From NCBI GenBank assembly GCA_902605215.1, contig CACLBX010000005.1:1-37638 (forward strand): a DNA stretch of 37,638 nucleotides, written 5' to 3'. The notes below the pieces were generated by a model, which saw only the letters and a list, made by a program, of their open reading frames with translations, did not search any database and was not told where the DNA came from. Origin of the DNA: an uncultured Pelagibacteraceae bacterium (GTDB lineage: Bacteria; Pseudomonadota; Alphaproteobacteria; Pelagibacterales; AG-422-B15). Below are positions 28,275-37,638 of the stretch, piece after piece. The first letter of the stretch is position 1; the number at the start of each line of letters is the position of its first letter. A program made the translations under genes and the position numbers.

Positions 28275-29381
28275 TTAGTTTAAAAAATCTTTTATTACCT
28301 TTTTCATGTTCTTATGTTTGAAAGTGTCAGTGATGTAAGCTTCACCAATTCTTTTACATAATATTAAATTTATTTGTTTGTTTTTTACTTTTTTATCAGA
28401 AGACATTGCTTTTATAAACTGTGAAGTGTTTAAATGCCGTTTTAATTGTTTTGGTATTTTTCTTTTAATACCTATTTTATCAAAATGTGATTCTATTTTA
28501 TTTATAATGTCTTTTGATATTTTTCCTTCTAAGAAAGATAGCTCTAGTGCCATTATTATTCCTATCGCAACAGCTTCACCATGCACAACTGTTTTTTTAT
28601 AATTATTAAGTGCTTCGATAGCGTGTCCAAAAGTATGGCCAAGGTTTAATAAGGCTCTAATATTTTTTTCCTTCTCATCTTGATTTACTATTTTTGCTTT
28701 ATTTTTGCATGATTTATATACTATCTCTATTAAGTAATTAGCATTTTGATTCAAAAAATGTTTATCATTCTTTAATAACCAATTAAAAAACGCTTTGTCC
28801 ATTATGATGCCATACTTGATTACCTCTGCATATCCTGACAATACCTCTCTTTTATTTAAGCTCTTCAATATGCTTACGTCAGAAATGACAAGGGCCGGCT
28901 GATAAAAAGAACCAATTAAATTTTTTCCAAGTGGTGTGTTAACTCCTGTTTTTCCACCAACTGATGAGTCTACTTGTGAAAGTAAAGTTGTAGGAATTTG
29001 AATAAAGTTAATACCTCTTAGGGTTATACTTGCTACAAATCCAACAAGATCACCTATTACACCTCCCCCAAGAGCAATCAGAGTATCATTTCTATCAACT
29101 TTATTTTTTAATAAATGGCTAGTTAAGATTTTTACTGACTCAAGATTTTTCTTACTTTCACTATCGTTAATGATTATTTCGCTGACAGTTATTCCATGCT
29201 TAACAAATGAGTTCTTTATTTTTTTTAAATACAAAGATTTAAGAAGCTTGTTAGTAACAATGAATACCCTATCACTCTTAAGATATTTTTTAGAATATTT
29301 TCCAGAGTTGGCTATAATATTATTGCCAATAATTATACTATATTTCTTAAGTGGAGTTGTAACCTTGAGAGTTTTAATCAT
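28275..29381 (-). CDS. aroB: 3-dehydroquinate synthase
   Basis: IALGGGVIGDLVGFVASITLRGINFIQIPTTLLSQVDSSVGGKTGVN; NLGHTFGHAIEA. Confidence 0.95.
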   Translation of the reverse strand: MIKTLKVTTPLKKYSIIIGNNIIANSGKYSKKYLKSDRVFIVTNKLLKSLYLKKIKNSFVKHGITVSEIIINDSESKKNLESVKILTSHLLKNKVDRNDTLIALGGGVIGDLVGFVASITLRGINFIQIPTTLLSQVDSSVGGKTGVNTPLGKNLIGSFYQPALVISDVSILKSLNKREVLSGYAEVIKYGIIMDKAFFNWLLKNDKHFLNQNANYLIEIVYKSCKNKAKIVNQDEKEKNIRALLNLGHTFGHAIEALNNYKKTVVHGEAVAIGIIMALELSFLEGKISKDIINKIESHFDKIGIKRKIPKQLKRHLNTSQFIKAMSSDKKVKNKQINLILCKRIGEAYITDTFKHKNMKKVIKDFLN

Positions 29382-29913
29382 TAAGTTTAATTTGATTTAG
29401 TAATTCCTTTGTAACCTGATATTTCGTTTTCCCCCCCACATTTATTGATAAGTGGGCTTTAGAATAATTTTTTCTTCGAATTTTATCTAACTTTAACAGT
29501 TCTGATTTAATATTTTTATTTTCAAGTAAAGGTCTATTTTTTTTAAAATTACACCTCTGTTCTAATAAATTTAAGCTACATTTTAGCCAAATACAATTAC
29601 ATTTTTCTAATGCTACTTTTCTTACAGAAGGATTTTGAAATGCTCCACCACCAAGAGCAAGAACTACATTCTTATATTTAAGAAGTTTAAGATTAATTTT
29701 TTCCTCAAGGTTTCTGAAATATTTTTCTCCATGTAAACTAAAGATATTACTAATTTTTATTTTTTCTCTTAACTCAATTTCTTTATCAGAATCAAAAAAA
29801 TCAATACCTAACTTCTTTGAGAGGTTTTTGCCTATTGTTGATTTTCCTGATCCCATGTGACCCACAAGAACAATACTTTTATTACTATTAGAAAGTCTTA
29901 ATTTTGACATCAT
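29374..29913 (-). CDS. aroK: Shikimate kinase
   Basis: LVGHMGSGKSTIGKNLSKKLGIDFFDSDKEIE; FRNLEEKINLKLL; VLALGGGAFQN. 8-nt overlap with aroB. Confidence 0.93.
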   Translation of the reverse strand: MMSKLRLSNSNKSIVLVGHMGSGKSTIGKNLSKKLGIDFFDSDKEIELREKIKISNIFSLHGEKYFRNLEEKINLKLLKYKNVVLALGGGAFQNPSVRKVALEKCNCIWLKCSLNLLEQRCNFKKNRPLLENKNIKSELLKLDKIRRKNYSKAHLSINVGGKTKYQVTKELLNQIKLND

Positions 29914-29965
29914 TAGATGTGAATAAATTTCACAGTTTCAGATTAATCTGTTAAAAGAAATTGTT

Positions 29966-31687
29966 ATGACAAAAAGAAACATTATTGTAAATCTACTATA
30001 TATTATAACTATTTATCTCGTAAGTATAATTTTTATAATTTTCTCAGTAAATGCCGAACAAACAGACAAGAAAGAACCATTTGATATTTGGGCTGAAGAT
30101 AGTTTGGTGCCAATTAATGAAAATGACACAGAAGAGGATGTGAAAATTGATGAAAATACAGAGTCAAAGTCTGCAGTAAAAGAGTCTGATTTTTCTTATT
30201 CTAGAAAAGACTCACTTGGATTGATCGATATCTCAAATGGTGGGTTTGATACAACTTTATGGAACGGATCAAGTTACTCTGATATAGAGTATTTGATTAA
30301 TTCCTTACCTGAAGTATCCTATAGTTCAACACTTAGAGAGCTGTTGGTTAATTCACTCCTTACTATAGCCACTCCTCCAAAATATAACTTAGAAAGTACC
30401 CAAAGTTATTTAGATTTAAAAATTAATTTTCTGGCCTCCAAAGGGTATTTTGAAGAAATTTATTTATTATCCACTCTAATGAATGAAGATGAAATCAATG
30501 AACAGATATTAGGGAATATTGAAAAATATTTTCTTATTAGTGGAAATTATAAGAGAATTTGCAATAGAGATGTAACTTATTTTTCTGATTACTTTAATGA
30601 TTTATATTACACATCATTTTGTAATGCAATGAACTCAAACTTGTTGGCTTTGGATTTAAATATTTCTCTTATGCGTGAAGAGACTAAGCACGAAAAAGAA
30701 TATATTGAACTTTTGATTTCTTTATTAAATGATGAACTTACTAATACTAATGAAATTGGAGACATAAGTCTCATTAAATTAAATCTGCTAAAGAATGAAA
30801 AGATAAATTACGATGACTTGATTAAAGAAGATGCAGATATTGAATATAAATTATTTTATGTTTTATCTAGTCAAGATAGTAACTTAAAAAAAATAAACAT
30901 CACTGAAACATTGCTAGAACTAGGGCTACTTGACCTGTCCTACTTAGCAGATTTTTATAAAGATTATAAGTTTGATAATGATAATGAAAAAAATATAACA
31001 TTAGAGAATAGGATTTCAATTTATCAAGAAATTAGAAAAACTGCATCTCAAGAAAAAATTGTAAAGCTTATTCCAAAATTTATTGATATATTTAGTAAGC
31101 AAGGCTTCCTTAATAAGGCTTCAACTCTTATTTATGATAAGGTTAAAGTAATTACTCCAAAACAAAATTTAGTAGCAGAAAGTCTTGATGTTTGTTTAAT
31201 TCTTATACTTAACAAAGATTTAGATAAATGTAAGGAATGGTTAAATGTAATTAATTATAATGATGATTATAAAATATTAATGGCGAAGATTAAGTTTTAT
31301 TTATACCTCAATTCCGATACCTCTTTTTCTTTGGATGAGCTTGAAATTTTACTTGAAGATAAAAAACTTAGCGCAAAACAGAAAAATATTATTGTCAAAT
31401 ATTATGAGTTAATGACAGATGAAAAAATAAATAATTATTGGAAAACGCCAAATGATTTAAACAGGGTTTCATCTGTAATTACAAATGTGAAGCTTGATGA
31501 ATACTTAAAATCACTAGATAATCAGATTGGAGAAATGATCTTGCTTTTAAATCTCATACACGGTGATCAAAATTTCATAAATCTTCATGAAACTACAATA
31601 TTTACGATCATAAAGGGACTTATTAACATAGACCCTGTATATGCAAATCAATACGTATTTGAATATCTCACAAAAGATACGCTTTAG
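29966..31687 (+). CDS. Uncharacterised exported, probably alpha-helical protein (573 aa)
   Basis: Long intact ORF with an N-terminal hydrophobic segment (NIIVNLLYIITIYLVSIIFIIFSVNAEQ) that looks like a signal sequence; no recognised domain. Confidence 0.75.
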   Translation: MTKRNIIVNLLYIITIYLVSIIFIIFSVNAEQTDKKEPFDIWAEDSLVPINENDTEEDVKIDENTESKSAVKESDFSYSRKDSLGLIDISNGGFDTTLWNGSSYSDIEYLINSLPEVSYSSTLRELLVNSLLTIATPPKYNLESTQSYLDLKINFLASKGYFEEIYLLSTLMNEDEINEQILGNIEKYFLISGNYKRICNRDVTYFSDYFNDLYYTSFCNAMNSNLLALDLNISLMREETKHEKEYIELLISLLNDELTNTNEIGDISLIKLNLLKNEKINYDDLIKEDADIEYKLFYVLSSQDSNLKKINITETLLELGLLDLSYLADFYKDYKFDNDNEKNITLENRISIYQEIRKTASQEKIVKLIPKFIDIFSKQGFLNKASTLIYDKVKVITPKQNLVAESLDVCLILILNKDLDKCKEWLNVINYNDDYKILMAKIKFYLYLNSDTSFSLDELEILLEDKKLSAKQKNIIVKYYELMTDEKINNYWKTPNDLNRVSSVITNVKLDEYLKSLDNQIGEMILLLNLIHGDQNFINLHETTIFTIIKGLINIDPVYANQYVFEYLTKDTL

Positions 31688-31692
31688 ATTAA

Positions 31693-32613
31693 ATGGCCAA
31701 TGCATCACTAATCGAAAATTTTTTAGAGTCTCTTGCGTCTGAAAAAGGACTTAGTAAGAACACTATTCAATCATATAGCCTTGACATCAAGCAATGTTTA
31801 AAAATAACTAAACTTAATATAGATAAAATTTCATCAAAAAATTTAAATTTAGATATTGAAAAATATATTGCTTCATTGAATGCAAAGGGTTTTGAGCGAT
31901 CTACTGTGCTTAGAAAAATCTCAGCGTTAGGGCACTTTTTTAATTTTTTAGTCGAAGAGGAAATTCTAGAATCAAATCCAATAAAAAAAATAAATATTCC
32001 GAAGAAAAGTTCAAAGTTACCTATTTTCCTAACAAATATGCAAATTGATCGACTTTTAAAAGCTGCCCGAGAAGATAAGTCTAATGGAGGCATTCGATTT
32101 TTAGTGATGCTTGAGATACTTTACTCAACAGGCATAAGGATAACAGAACTGATTAACTTACGGATTTCAGCACTATATGAGAAAAAAAATTTTTTACTTG
32201 TTTACGGTAAGGGAAATAAAGAAAGGCTTGTTCCGATTGACAAAAATACATTAGGCACAATCGAAAACTATTTAAAAATAAGAGAATTATTTATTAAAAA
32301 TAAAAATGATCAAAAATGGTTATTTCCTTCAAAAAATTCTAAATTAGGGCATATAAGCAGACAGAGATTCAATCAGCTCTTAAAAGAACTTACGATAAAA
32401 GTAGGCATAGAAGAGAAATTTGTTAGTCCTCACAAATTACGTCATGCCTTTGCATCACACCTGCTTGCAAACGGTCTCGACCTGCGATCCTTACAAATAT
32501 TGCTGGGTCACGCAGATATTTCTACAACTCAAATTTATACTCATATTTTAAATGATAGATTGAAAAAGACTGTTAAAGATAACCACCCACTCTCAAAAAT
32601 TTACAATAAATAA
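31693..32613 (+). CDS. xerD: Tyrosine recombinase XerD
   Basis: LEILYSTGIRITELINLR; SPHKLRHAFASHLLANGLDLRSLQILLGHADISTTQIYTHI: RHRHY catalytic residues. Confidence 0.92.
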   Translation: MANASLIENFLESLASEKGLSKNTIQSYSLDIKQCLKITKLNIDKISSKNLNLDIEKYIASLNAKGFERSTVLRKISALGHFFNFLVEEEILESNPIKKINIPKKSSKLPIFLTNMQIDRLLKAAREDKSNGGIRFLVMLEILYSTGIRITELINLRISALYEKKNFLLVYGKGNKERLVPIDKNTLGTIENYLKIRELFIKNKNDQKWLFPSKNSKLGHISRQRFNQLLKELTIKVGIEEKFVSPHKLRHAFASHLLANGLDLRSLQILLGHADISTTQIYTHILNDRLKKTVKDNHPLSKIYNK

Positions 32614-32669
32614 ATTCGTATTTGAAGAAGGCCTTGAAAAGATAATTTTATAGTGATAGAAAAAACAAT

Positions 32670-33647
32670 ATGAGTTTCACATCTGTACCAACAAAACCAA
32701 CGAGACTAAACCGTTCGCAGTTATTCGTCCCAGGCTCTAAACCCGAATTATTTGATAAAGCATGCAAGAGTAATGCTGATATTATTTGTTTAGATTTAGA
32801 GGACGCGGTGGCTCCACAAGACAAAGAGCAAGCAAAAGAAAATGTTATTAAAGCTCTTAATGATCTTGATTTTGGAAAAAAAACTCTTTCTGTCAGAATA
32901 AATGGCCTCGATACTCATTATTGTTACCGCGATGTAGTTGATTTAATGGAGCAAGGTGGTGAACGACTTGACTTGATAATGATACCAAAAGTTGGAGTTG
33001 CGGCTGATGTTTATGCCATTGACATGATGGTTACTCAAATAGAAGACAAAATAAATAGAAACAAAAAAATTGGTTTTGAATTAATTATTGAAATTTCTAT
33101 GGGCATCACAAACTTAGACAGTATTTTAACTGGCAGCAAAAGAATTGAGTCTCTACATTTTGGCTATGCTGACTATGCTGCATCAGTCAGAATGAGGACT
33201 ACTAATATAGGTGGGTCGAATTCAGATTATTCCATTTTAACTGACGAAACTAATGGAGAGAGAAATATTCACTGGAACGACATGTGGCACTATCCTATTT
33301 CTAAAATGACAACTATTGGCAGGGCTCACGGCATGAGAATTATTGATGGGCCTTTTGGTGATTTTTCAGATCCAGATGGATTTAAATCGCATGCAAGAAG
33401 AACTGCAATACTCGGATGTGAGGGTAAATGGGCGATTCATCCTAGTCAAGTAGACTTAGCCAATGAAGTCTTTACGTTACCTGAAAGCGAAGTCCAAAAA
33501 GCCAAAGATATTATTAAGGCAATGAGAGAAGCTCAAGAATCTGGGGCAGGGGCAGCCACTCTCAACGGTAGACTTATAGATGCTGCATCCATTAGACAGG
33601 CTGAGCAAATCATTGAACAAACTAAATTAATTGAAACTTTAAGTTAA
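32670..33647 (+). CDS. mcl: L-malyl-CoA/beta-methylmalyl-CoA lyase (HpcH/HpaI-CitE superfamily)
   Basis: NRSQLFVPGSKPELFDKA, DIICLDLEDAVAPQDKEQAKENV, LSVRINGLDTHYCYRDVVDLMEQGGERLDLIMIPKVG, DGPFGDFSDPDGFKSHARRTAILGCEGKWAIHPSQVDLANEVF. Confidence 0.9.
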   Translation: MSFTSVPTKPTRLNRSQLFVPGSKPELFDKACKSNADIICLDLEDAVAPQDKEQAKENVIKALNDLDFGKKTLSVRINGLDTHYCYRDVVDLMEQGGERLDLIMIPKVGVAADVYAIDMMVTQIEDKINRNKKIGFELIIEISMGITNLDSILTGSKRIESLHFGYADYAASVRMRTTNIGGSNSDYSILTDETNGERNIHWNDMWHYPISKMTTIGRAHGMRIIDGPFGDFSDPDGFKSHARRTAILGCEGKWAIHPSQVDLANEVFTLPESEVQKAKDIIKAMREAQESGAGAATLNGRLIDAASIRQAEQIIEQTKLIETLS

Positions 33648-33662
33648 TATAATTTATATTTA

Positions 33663-34775
33663 ATGACCACTTATCTTGAGTTTGAAAAACCAATTGAAAT
33701 ACTCGATAGTAAGATAGTTGAATTAAAAAGTCTGAATGACAGTGCTCCTTCTGAGGATATGCTAGACAAGATCTCGAAAGTTGAATTAGAGATTAGTGAT
33801 ACTTATAAAAAAATATACTCAAATATAAGTCCGTGGCAAAGAACACTTGTTGCCAGGCATCCAGATAGGCCAAAAACAAAGCAGTACATAGAACACTTAA
33901 TTGAAGATTTTTTTCCTTTATCAGGTGATAGAGCATTTTCAGATGACAAGGCGATTATAGGTGGATTTGGAAAATTTAGGGGAAAATCTGTTTTGGTTAT
34001 TGGTCATGAAAAGGGTCATGATACAACTTCTCGCATAGAGCATAACTTTGGCATGCCAAGACCTGAAGGCTACAGAAAAGCCCAACGTTTAATGAAACTT
34101 GCCGAAGAGTTTGATATTCCTGTTATTTCATTTGTAGATACACCTGGCGCTTATCCTGGAGTGGGAGCAGAACAACGAGGGCAGTCAGAAGCAATTGCGA
34201 AAACTACAGAATGCTGCTTATCACTAGGAGTGCCTATTGTAGCGGTAATTATAGGAGAAGGAGGTTCTGGAGGAGCGGTTGCAATAGGAACGGGCAATAC
34301 TGTTTTGATGCTTGAAAATTCAATATATTCTGTAATCTCACCTGAAGGCTGTTCCTCAATTTTATGGAAGGATAACTCAAAAACTGTTGAGGCTGCATCA
34401 GCACTTAAACTTACAGCTAACGATATGATGAAAATAGATGTGATTGACAAAATAATTCAGGAACCTTCAGGCGGAGCGCATAGGAATCGACTCATCGTAA
34501 TGAATAATGTAGGCGATCAAATAGAAGAGTATCTTAATATTTTATCAAACCAACATGGAAATGATTTAAAACACGCAAGACAAGAAAGATATTTACAGAT
34601 TGGACGATCAGGGTTATTTAGCGATACACTAACTACAGCAAATTCTGTGCTTGATGAAAAGTATGGAAAGGTAAGTGATAGAAAAAAATTCAAAAATAGT
34701 AATTTTTTCAGAGCAATTACCGCTTTTGCAATTACTATTTTTTCAGTAGGATTAGCTTACTACTTATTTAGCTAA
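33663..34775 (+). CDS. accA: Acetyl-CoA carboxylase carboxyltransferase subunit alpha, with an extra C-terminal hydrophobic tail
   Basis: SPWQRTLVARHPDRPKTKQYIEHL; GHEKGHDTTSRIEHNFGMPRPEGYRKAQRLMKLAEEFDIPVISFVDTPGAYPGVGAEQRGQSEAIA; tail ends FFRAITAFAITIFSVGLAYYLFS. Confidence 0.93.
   Translation: MTTYLEFEKPIEILDSKIVELKSLNDSAPSEDMLDKISKVELEISDTYKKIYSNISPWQRTLVARHPDRPKTKQYIEHLIEDFFPLSGDRAFSDDKAIIGGFGKFRGKSVLVIGHEKGHDTTSRIEHNFGMPRPEGYRKAQRLMKLAEEFDIPVISFVDTPGAYPGVGAEQRGQSEAIAKTTECCLSLGVPIVAVIIGEGGSGGAVAIGTGNTVLMLENSIYSVISPEGCSSILWKDNSKTVEAASALKLTANDMMKIDVIDKIIQEPSGGAHRNRLIVMNNVGDQIEEYLNILSNQHGNDLKHARQERYLQIGRSGLFSDTLTTANSVLDEKYGKVSDRKKFKNSNFFRAITAFAITIFSVGLAYYLFS
34692..34742. terminator. Candidate bidirectional terminator / inverted repeat in the accA-secA convergent junction
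   Basis: AAAAATAGTAATT (34692-34704) and AATTACTATTTTT (34730-34742) are perfect 13-bp inverted arms with T-rich sequence downstream on both strands. Confidence 0.5.
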
Positions 34776-37377
34776 TATTTCCATGACAGTGTTTATATTT
34801 TTTTCCAGATCCACATGGACAAGGAGAGTTCCTTGAAATTTTTTTATCTTTTTTGATAGGTTCATTTGATGATTGATCAACTTCGTCATTATCATTGTCA
34901 ATGTTAAGATTAGTATTCTCACGTATCCGCATTCGAGAGAAAATCTTTGTTACATCTGTCTTCAGATTATTGATTAATCCTTCGAATAAACTAAAAGCTT
35001 CATTCTTATATTCATTAAGAGGATCTCTTTGCCCATATCCTCTAAGGCCGATTGTTGATCGTAATTGCTCTAAATTATTTATATGATCTTTCCATTTATC
35101 GTCTAGGATTTTAAGAAGAACCATTTTTTCCGCGGCATTAATGTTTTCTTTTGAATGATTTTGAGCTCTGGCGATTGATATATCATCTATGATTTTATAG
35201 ATCTTATCCTTTAAGCCTTGATGATCAATCTCTTCCTCTTCTATTATTTGCTTTAGATTAAAATCTTGAGAGAAATGCTGAGTAATTTCCTTACTTAACT
35301 CATCGATATTCCATTGATCTATATACGCTTTTTCAGGAGCGTATTGATTTATAATATCATCAGCGACATCGTATTGCATGTCTTTTGCAATTTCAGATAT
35401 ATCATTAGCATTCATCAATTCCAGTCTTTGATCAAATATTGTTTTTCTTTGATCATTTAAAACATCATCAAATTTCAATAATGTTTTTCTAATATCAAAA
35501 TTACGACCCTCAACTTTCTTTTGCGCTCTTTCAAGAGCTTTTGATATCCACGCATGTTGGATTGATTCACCTTCTTTAAGACCCAGACTTTTTAGAACAC
35601 TATCAATTCGTTCAGAGCCAAAAATTCTCATCAAATCATCTTCTAAACTAATAAAAAATTTAGTTTCACCTGGATCTCCTTGTCTTCCAGATCTACCTCT
35701 AAGTTGATTGTCTATTCTTCTACTTTCGTGCCTTTCACTTCCAATCACATATAAACCACCAGCGTCAATTACACTTTTATTTTGCAAGGAGATTTTATTT
35801 TTTAATTCATCAGAACCTTCATGATCTTTCATTTGCTTTTTATTAAATTCAAAGTTTCCACCCAGTTGAATATCAGTTCCTCTCCCAGCCATATTTGTTG
35901 CTATCGTAACAGCGCCTGGTTCGCCAGCATTAGCAATTATTTTTGCCTCTGACTCATGTTGTTTTGCATTGAGAACTTCGTGATTAATTTTGGCATTTTT
36001 TAATTTTTTTGATATTTTTTCTGACTTATCAATACTAGTCGTTCCAATCAGAACAGGCTGATTTTTCTGACTACATTCAACAACTTGTTTTATGATTGCA
36101 TCATATTTTTCTTCCGAGGTACGGTAGATTTCATCTTCATTATCTTTTCTTACAACAGGTGTATTTGTAGGGACCGCAAAAACTGGCAAATTATATATAT
36201 CTGCAAATTCTTCTGCTTCGGTAAGGGCTGTTCCGGTCATTCCTGATATTTTCTTGTAAAGTCTAAAATAGTTTTGATATGTTATAGAAGCTAGGGTCTG
36301 GCTCTCATTTTGCACCTTTACATTTTCTTTTGCCTCTATTGCTTGATGCAATCCATCGCCATACCTTCTTCCTTCCATTGTTCTGCCTGTAAATTCATCA
36401 ACGATAATTACACTTCCGGATTTAACTATATAATCTCTATCTTTTTCAAATAGTTTATTTGCCCTCAATGCTTGATTAATATGGTGAACTACTGAAACAT
36501 TTGATACATCATAAAGCGTACCTTCAGTAATAATATTTTTTTCCTTTAAAATTTTTTCTGCCTTATCATTTCCTTTATCTGTAAGAGTGCCTGTTTTTGT
36601 CTTTTCATCAATTTCGTAATCTTCTGGGTCTAGGAAAGGAATAATCTTGTTTACAGAATTATAGAGGGTTGTTTTATCTTCGACAGCTCCAGAGATTACT
36701 AAGGGTGTTCTTGACTCATCTATAAGAATGCTATCAACCTCATCAACAATACAGAAATTATGAGATTTCTGTACCATATTTTTTTTAAGCACCCTTAGGT
36801 TGTCCCTTAAATAATCAAAACCGAATTCGTTATTTGTTCCATATGTAATATCACAGTTGTATTGTTTTTGTCTTTCTTCCACTCCGGTCACGTCGTTCGT
36901 AAGGCATCCAACAGTTAGTCCAAGATATTTAAATACATTACCCATCCACTCCGAATCTCTTCTTGCAAGATAGTCATTTACAGTAACTATATGCACACCT
37001 TCATCGGTTAGTGAGTTAAGAAATGCAGCAAGTGTAGATACAAGTGTTTTACCCTCGCCTGTTTTCATCTCAGCTATACCACCGTTATGAAGAATCATCC
37101 CGCCAATTAACTGAACATTAAAATGTCTTTGCCCAAGCGTTCTTTTTGCTGCTTCTCGAACGATAGCGAAAGCTTCAAGAATAAATTCATCAATACTTGC
37201 CCCATCTTTGATTTTAGCCTTAATCTTTTCGATATGAGTTATTAAGTCCTCTTGAGTTTTCTTTTCAAATTCTGGTTCAAGTGCGTCAATATCTTTGGCA
37301 ATTTTCGAAAACTCACCAATTTTTTTCTTATCATTCCCACTAAAAAGTGAATTTACTATTGAATTTAGATTAAACAT
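34768..37377 (-). CDS. secA: Preprotein translocase ATPase SecA
   Basis: MKTGEGKTLVSTLAAFLNSL, DYLARRDSEWMG, VDEVDSILIDESRTPLVISG, NMAGRGTDIQLGG, C-terminal zinc motif SPCPCGSGKKYKHCHG. Confidence 0.97.
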   Translation of the reverse strand: MFNLNSIVNSLFSGNDKKKIGEFSKIAKDIDALEPEFEKKTQEDLITHIEKIKAKIKDGASIDEFILEAFAIVREAAKRTLGQRHFNVQLIGGMILHNGGIAEMKTGEGKTLVSTLAAFLNSLTDEGVHIVTVNDYLARRDSEWMGNVFKYLGLTVGCLTNDVTGVEERQKQYNCDITYGTNNEFGFDYLRDNLRVLKKNMVQKSHNFCIVDEVDSILIDESRTPLVISGAVEDKTTLYNSVNKIIPFLDPEDYEIDEKTKTGTLTDKGNDKAEKILKEKNIITEGTLYDVSNVSVVHHINQALRANKLFEKDRDYIVKSGSVIIVDEFTGRTMEGRRYGDGLHQAIEAKENVKVQNESQTLASITYQNYFRLYKKISGMTGTALTEAEEFADIYNLPVFAVPTNTPVVRKDNEDEIYRTSEEKYDAIIKQVVECSQKNQPVLIGTTSIDKSEKISKKLKNAKINHEVLNAKQHESEAKIIANAGEPGAVTIATNMAGRGTDIQLGGNFEFNKKQMKDHEGSDELKNKISLQNKSVIDAGGLYVIGSERHESRRIDNQLRGRSGRQGDPGETKFFISLEDDLMRIFGSERIDSVLKSLGLKEGESIQHAWISKALERAQKKVEGRNFDIRKTLLKFDDVLNDQRKTIFDQRLELMNANDISEIAKDMQYDVADDIINQYAPEKAYIDQWNIDELSKEITQHFSQDFNLKQIIEEEEIDHQGLKDKIYKIIDDISIARAQNHSKENINAAEKMVLLKILDDKWKDHINNLEQLRSTIGLRGYGQRDPLNEYKNEAFSLFEGLINNLKTDVTKIFSRMRIRENTNLNIDNDNDEVDQSSNEPIKKDKKISRNSPCPCGSGKKYKHCHGNIS

Positions 37378-37478
37378 GTAAATTGATATTGTTATTTTCT
37401 ATTTAATTGCAAGCTTTTATACATTAAATACTAAGTTCAATTAAGTTAAAATTAGTATTATTAATTAAAGAGATAATA

Positions 37479-37638
37479 GTGAGACAAAAATACAGAAAAT
37501 CCCCACTTGCACCAAAAAAGGTAAACAAGGTTTCAAGTATTCAAGGAATAGAACTTTATACCTACTGTGCCAATCTTTATGATAAATCAAGAAACGATGT
37601 AGCAATTTTTATTTTTAAAGAAAAAGGTTCTATAGCTG
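37479..37638 (+). CDS. argJ: Arginine biosynthesis bifunctional protein ArgJ, N-terminal fragment (GTG start), cut by the window end
   Basis: Translation (M)RQKYRKSPLAPKKVNKVSSIQGIELYTYCANLYDKSRNDVAIFIFKEKGSIA matches the ArgJ N-terminal pattern (SPLAPK...GIxL...); divergent from secA as in other Alphaproteobacteria. Too short to appear in the ORF track. Confidence 0.75.
   Translation, partial: MRQKYRKSPLAPKKVNKVSSIQGIELYTYCANLYDKSRNDVAIFIFKEKGSIA

Noticed and set aside
31693-32613. Tyrosine recombinase as a sign of an integrated mobile element
   Set aside because: Sequence and synteny fit housekeeping XerD; no att-like repeats, phage genes or cargo nearby.

Overview
The window is a gene-dense, AT-rich stretch of an alphaproteobacterial chromosome. 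The gene order (rpoH / carD-fdxA; rpmB-cobT-cobS-dnaJ-bolA-corC-aroB-aroK; xerD; accA-secA-argJ) is typical of the class. I see no phage, transposon, CRISPR or rRNA. There are two tRNAs: Leu(CAA) and Arg(CCT). The main metabolic theme is the ethylmalonyl-CoA (EMC) pathway and adenosylcobalamin-dependent chemistry: an ethylmalonyl-CoA mutase cut by the left edge, a methylmalonyl-CoA mutase + MeaB pair, a malyl-CoA/beta-methylmalyl-CoA lyase between xerD and accA, and cobaltochelatase genes cobS/cobT. The observations most worth follow-up are: (1) a CarD-family regulator with a ~105-residue histone-H1-like polylysine N-terminal tail, facing an un-annotated 40-aa polylysine micro-ORF (17969..18091) that has its own promoter-like sequence, leader hairpin, Shine-Dalgarno and tandem terminators; (2) an AccA with a 51-aa C-terminal tail ending in a predicted transmembrane segment, whose DNA contains a 13-bp inverted repeat resembling a bidirectional terminator for accA/secA; (3) an RND / LolA-like / beta-barrel envelope operon; (4) pabB starting 10 nt after a tRNA-Leu; (5) a large uncharacterised exported protein between aroK and xerD. 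All product calls come from reading the translations and recalled family motifs; no database search was run.
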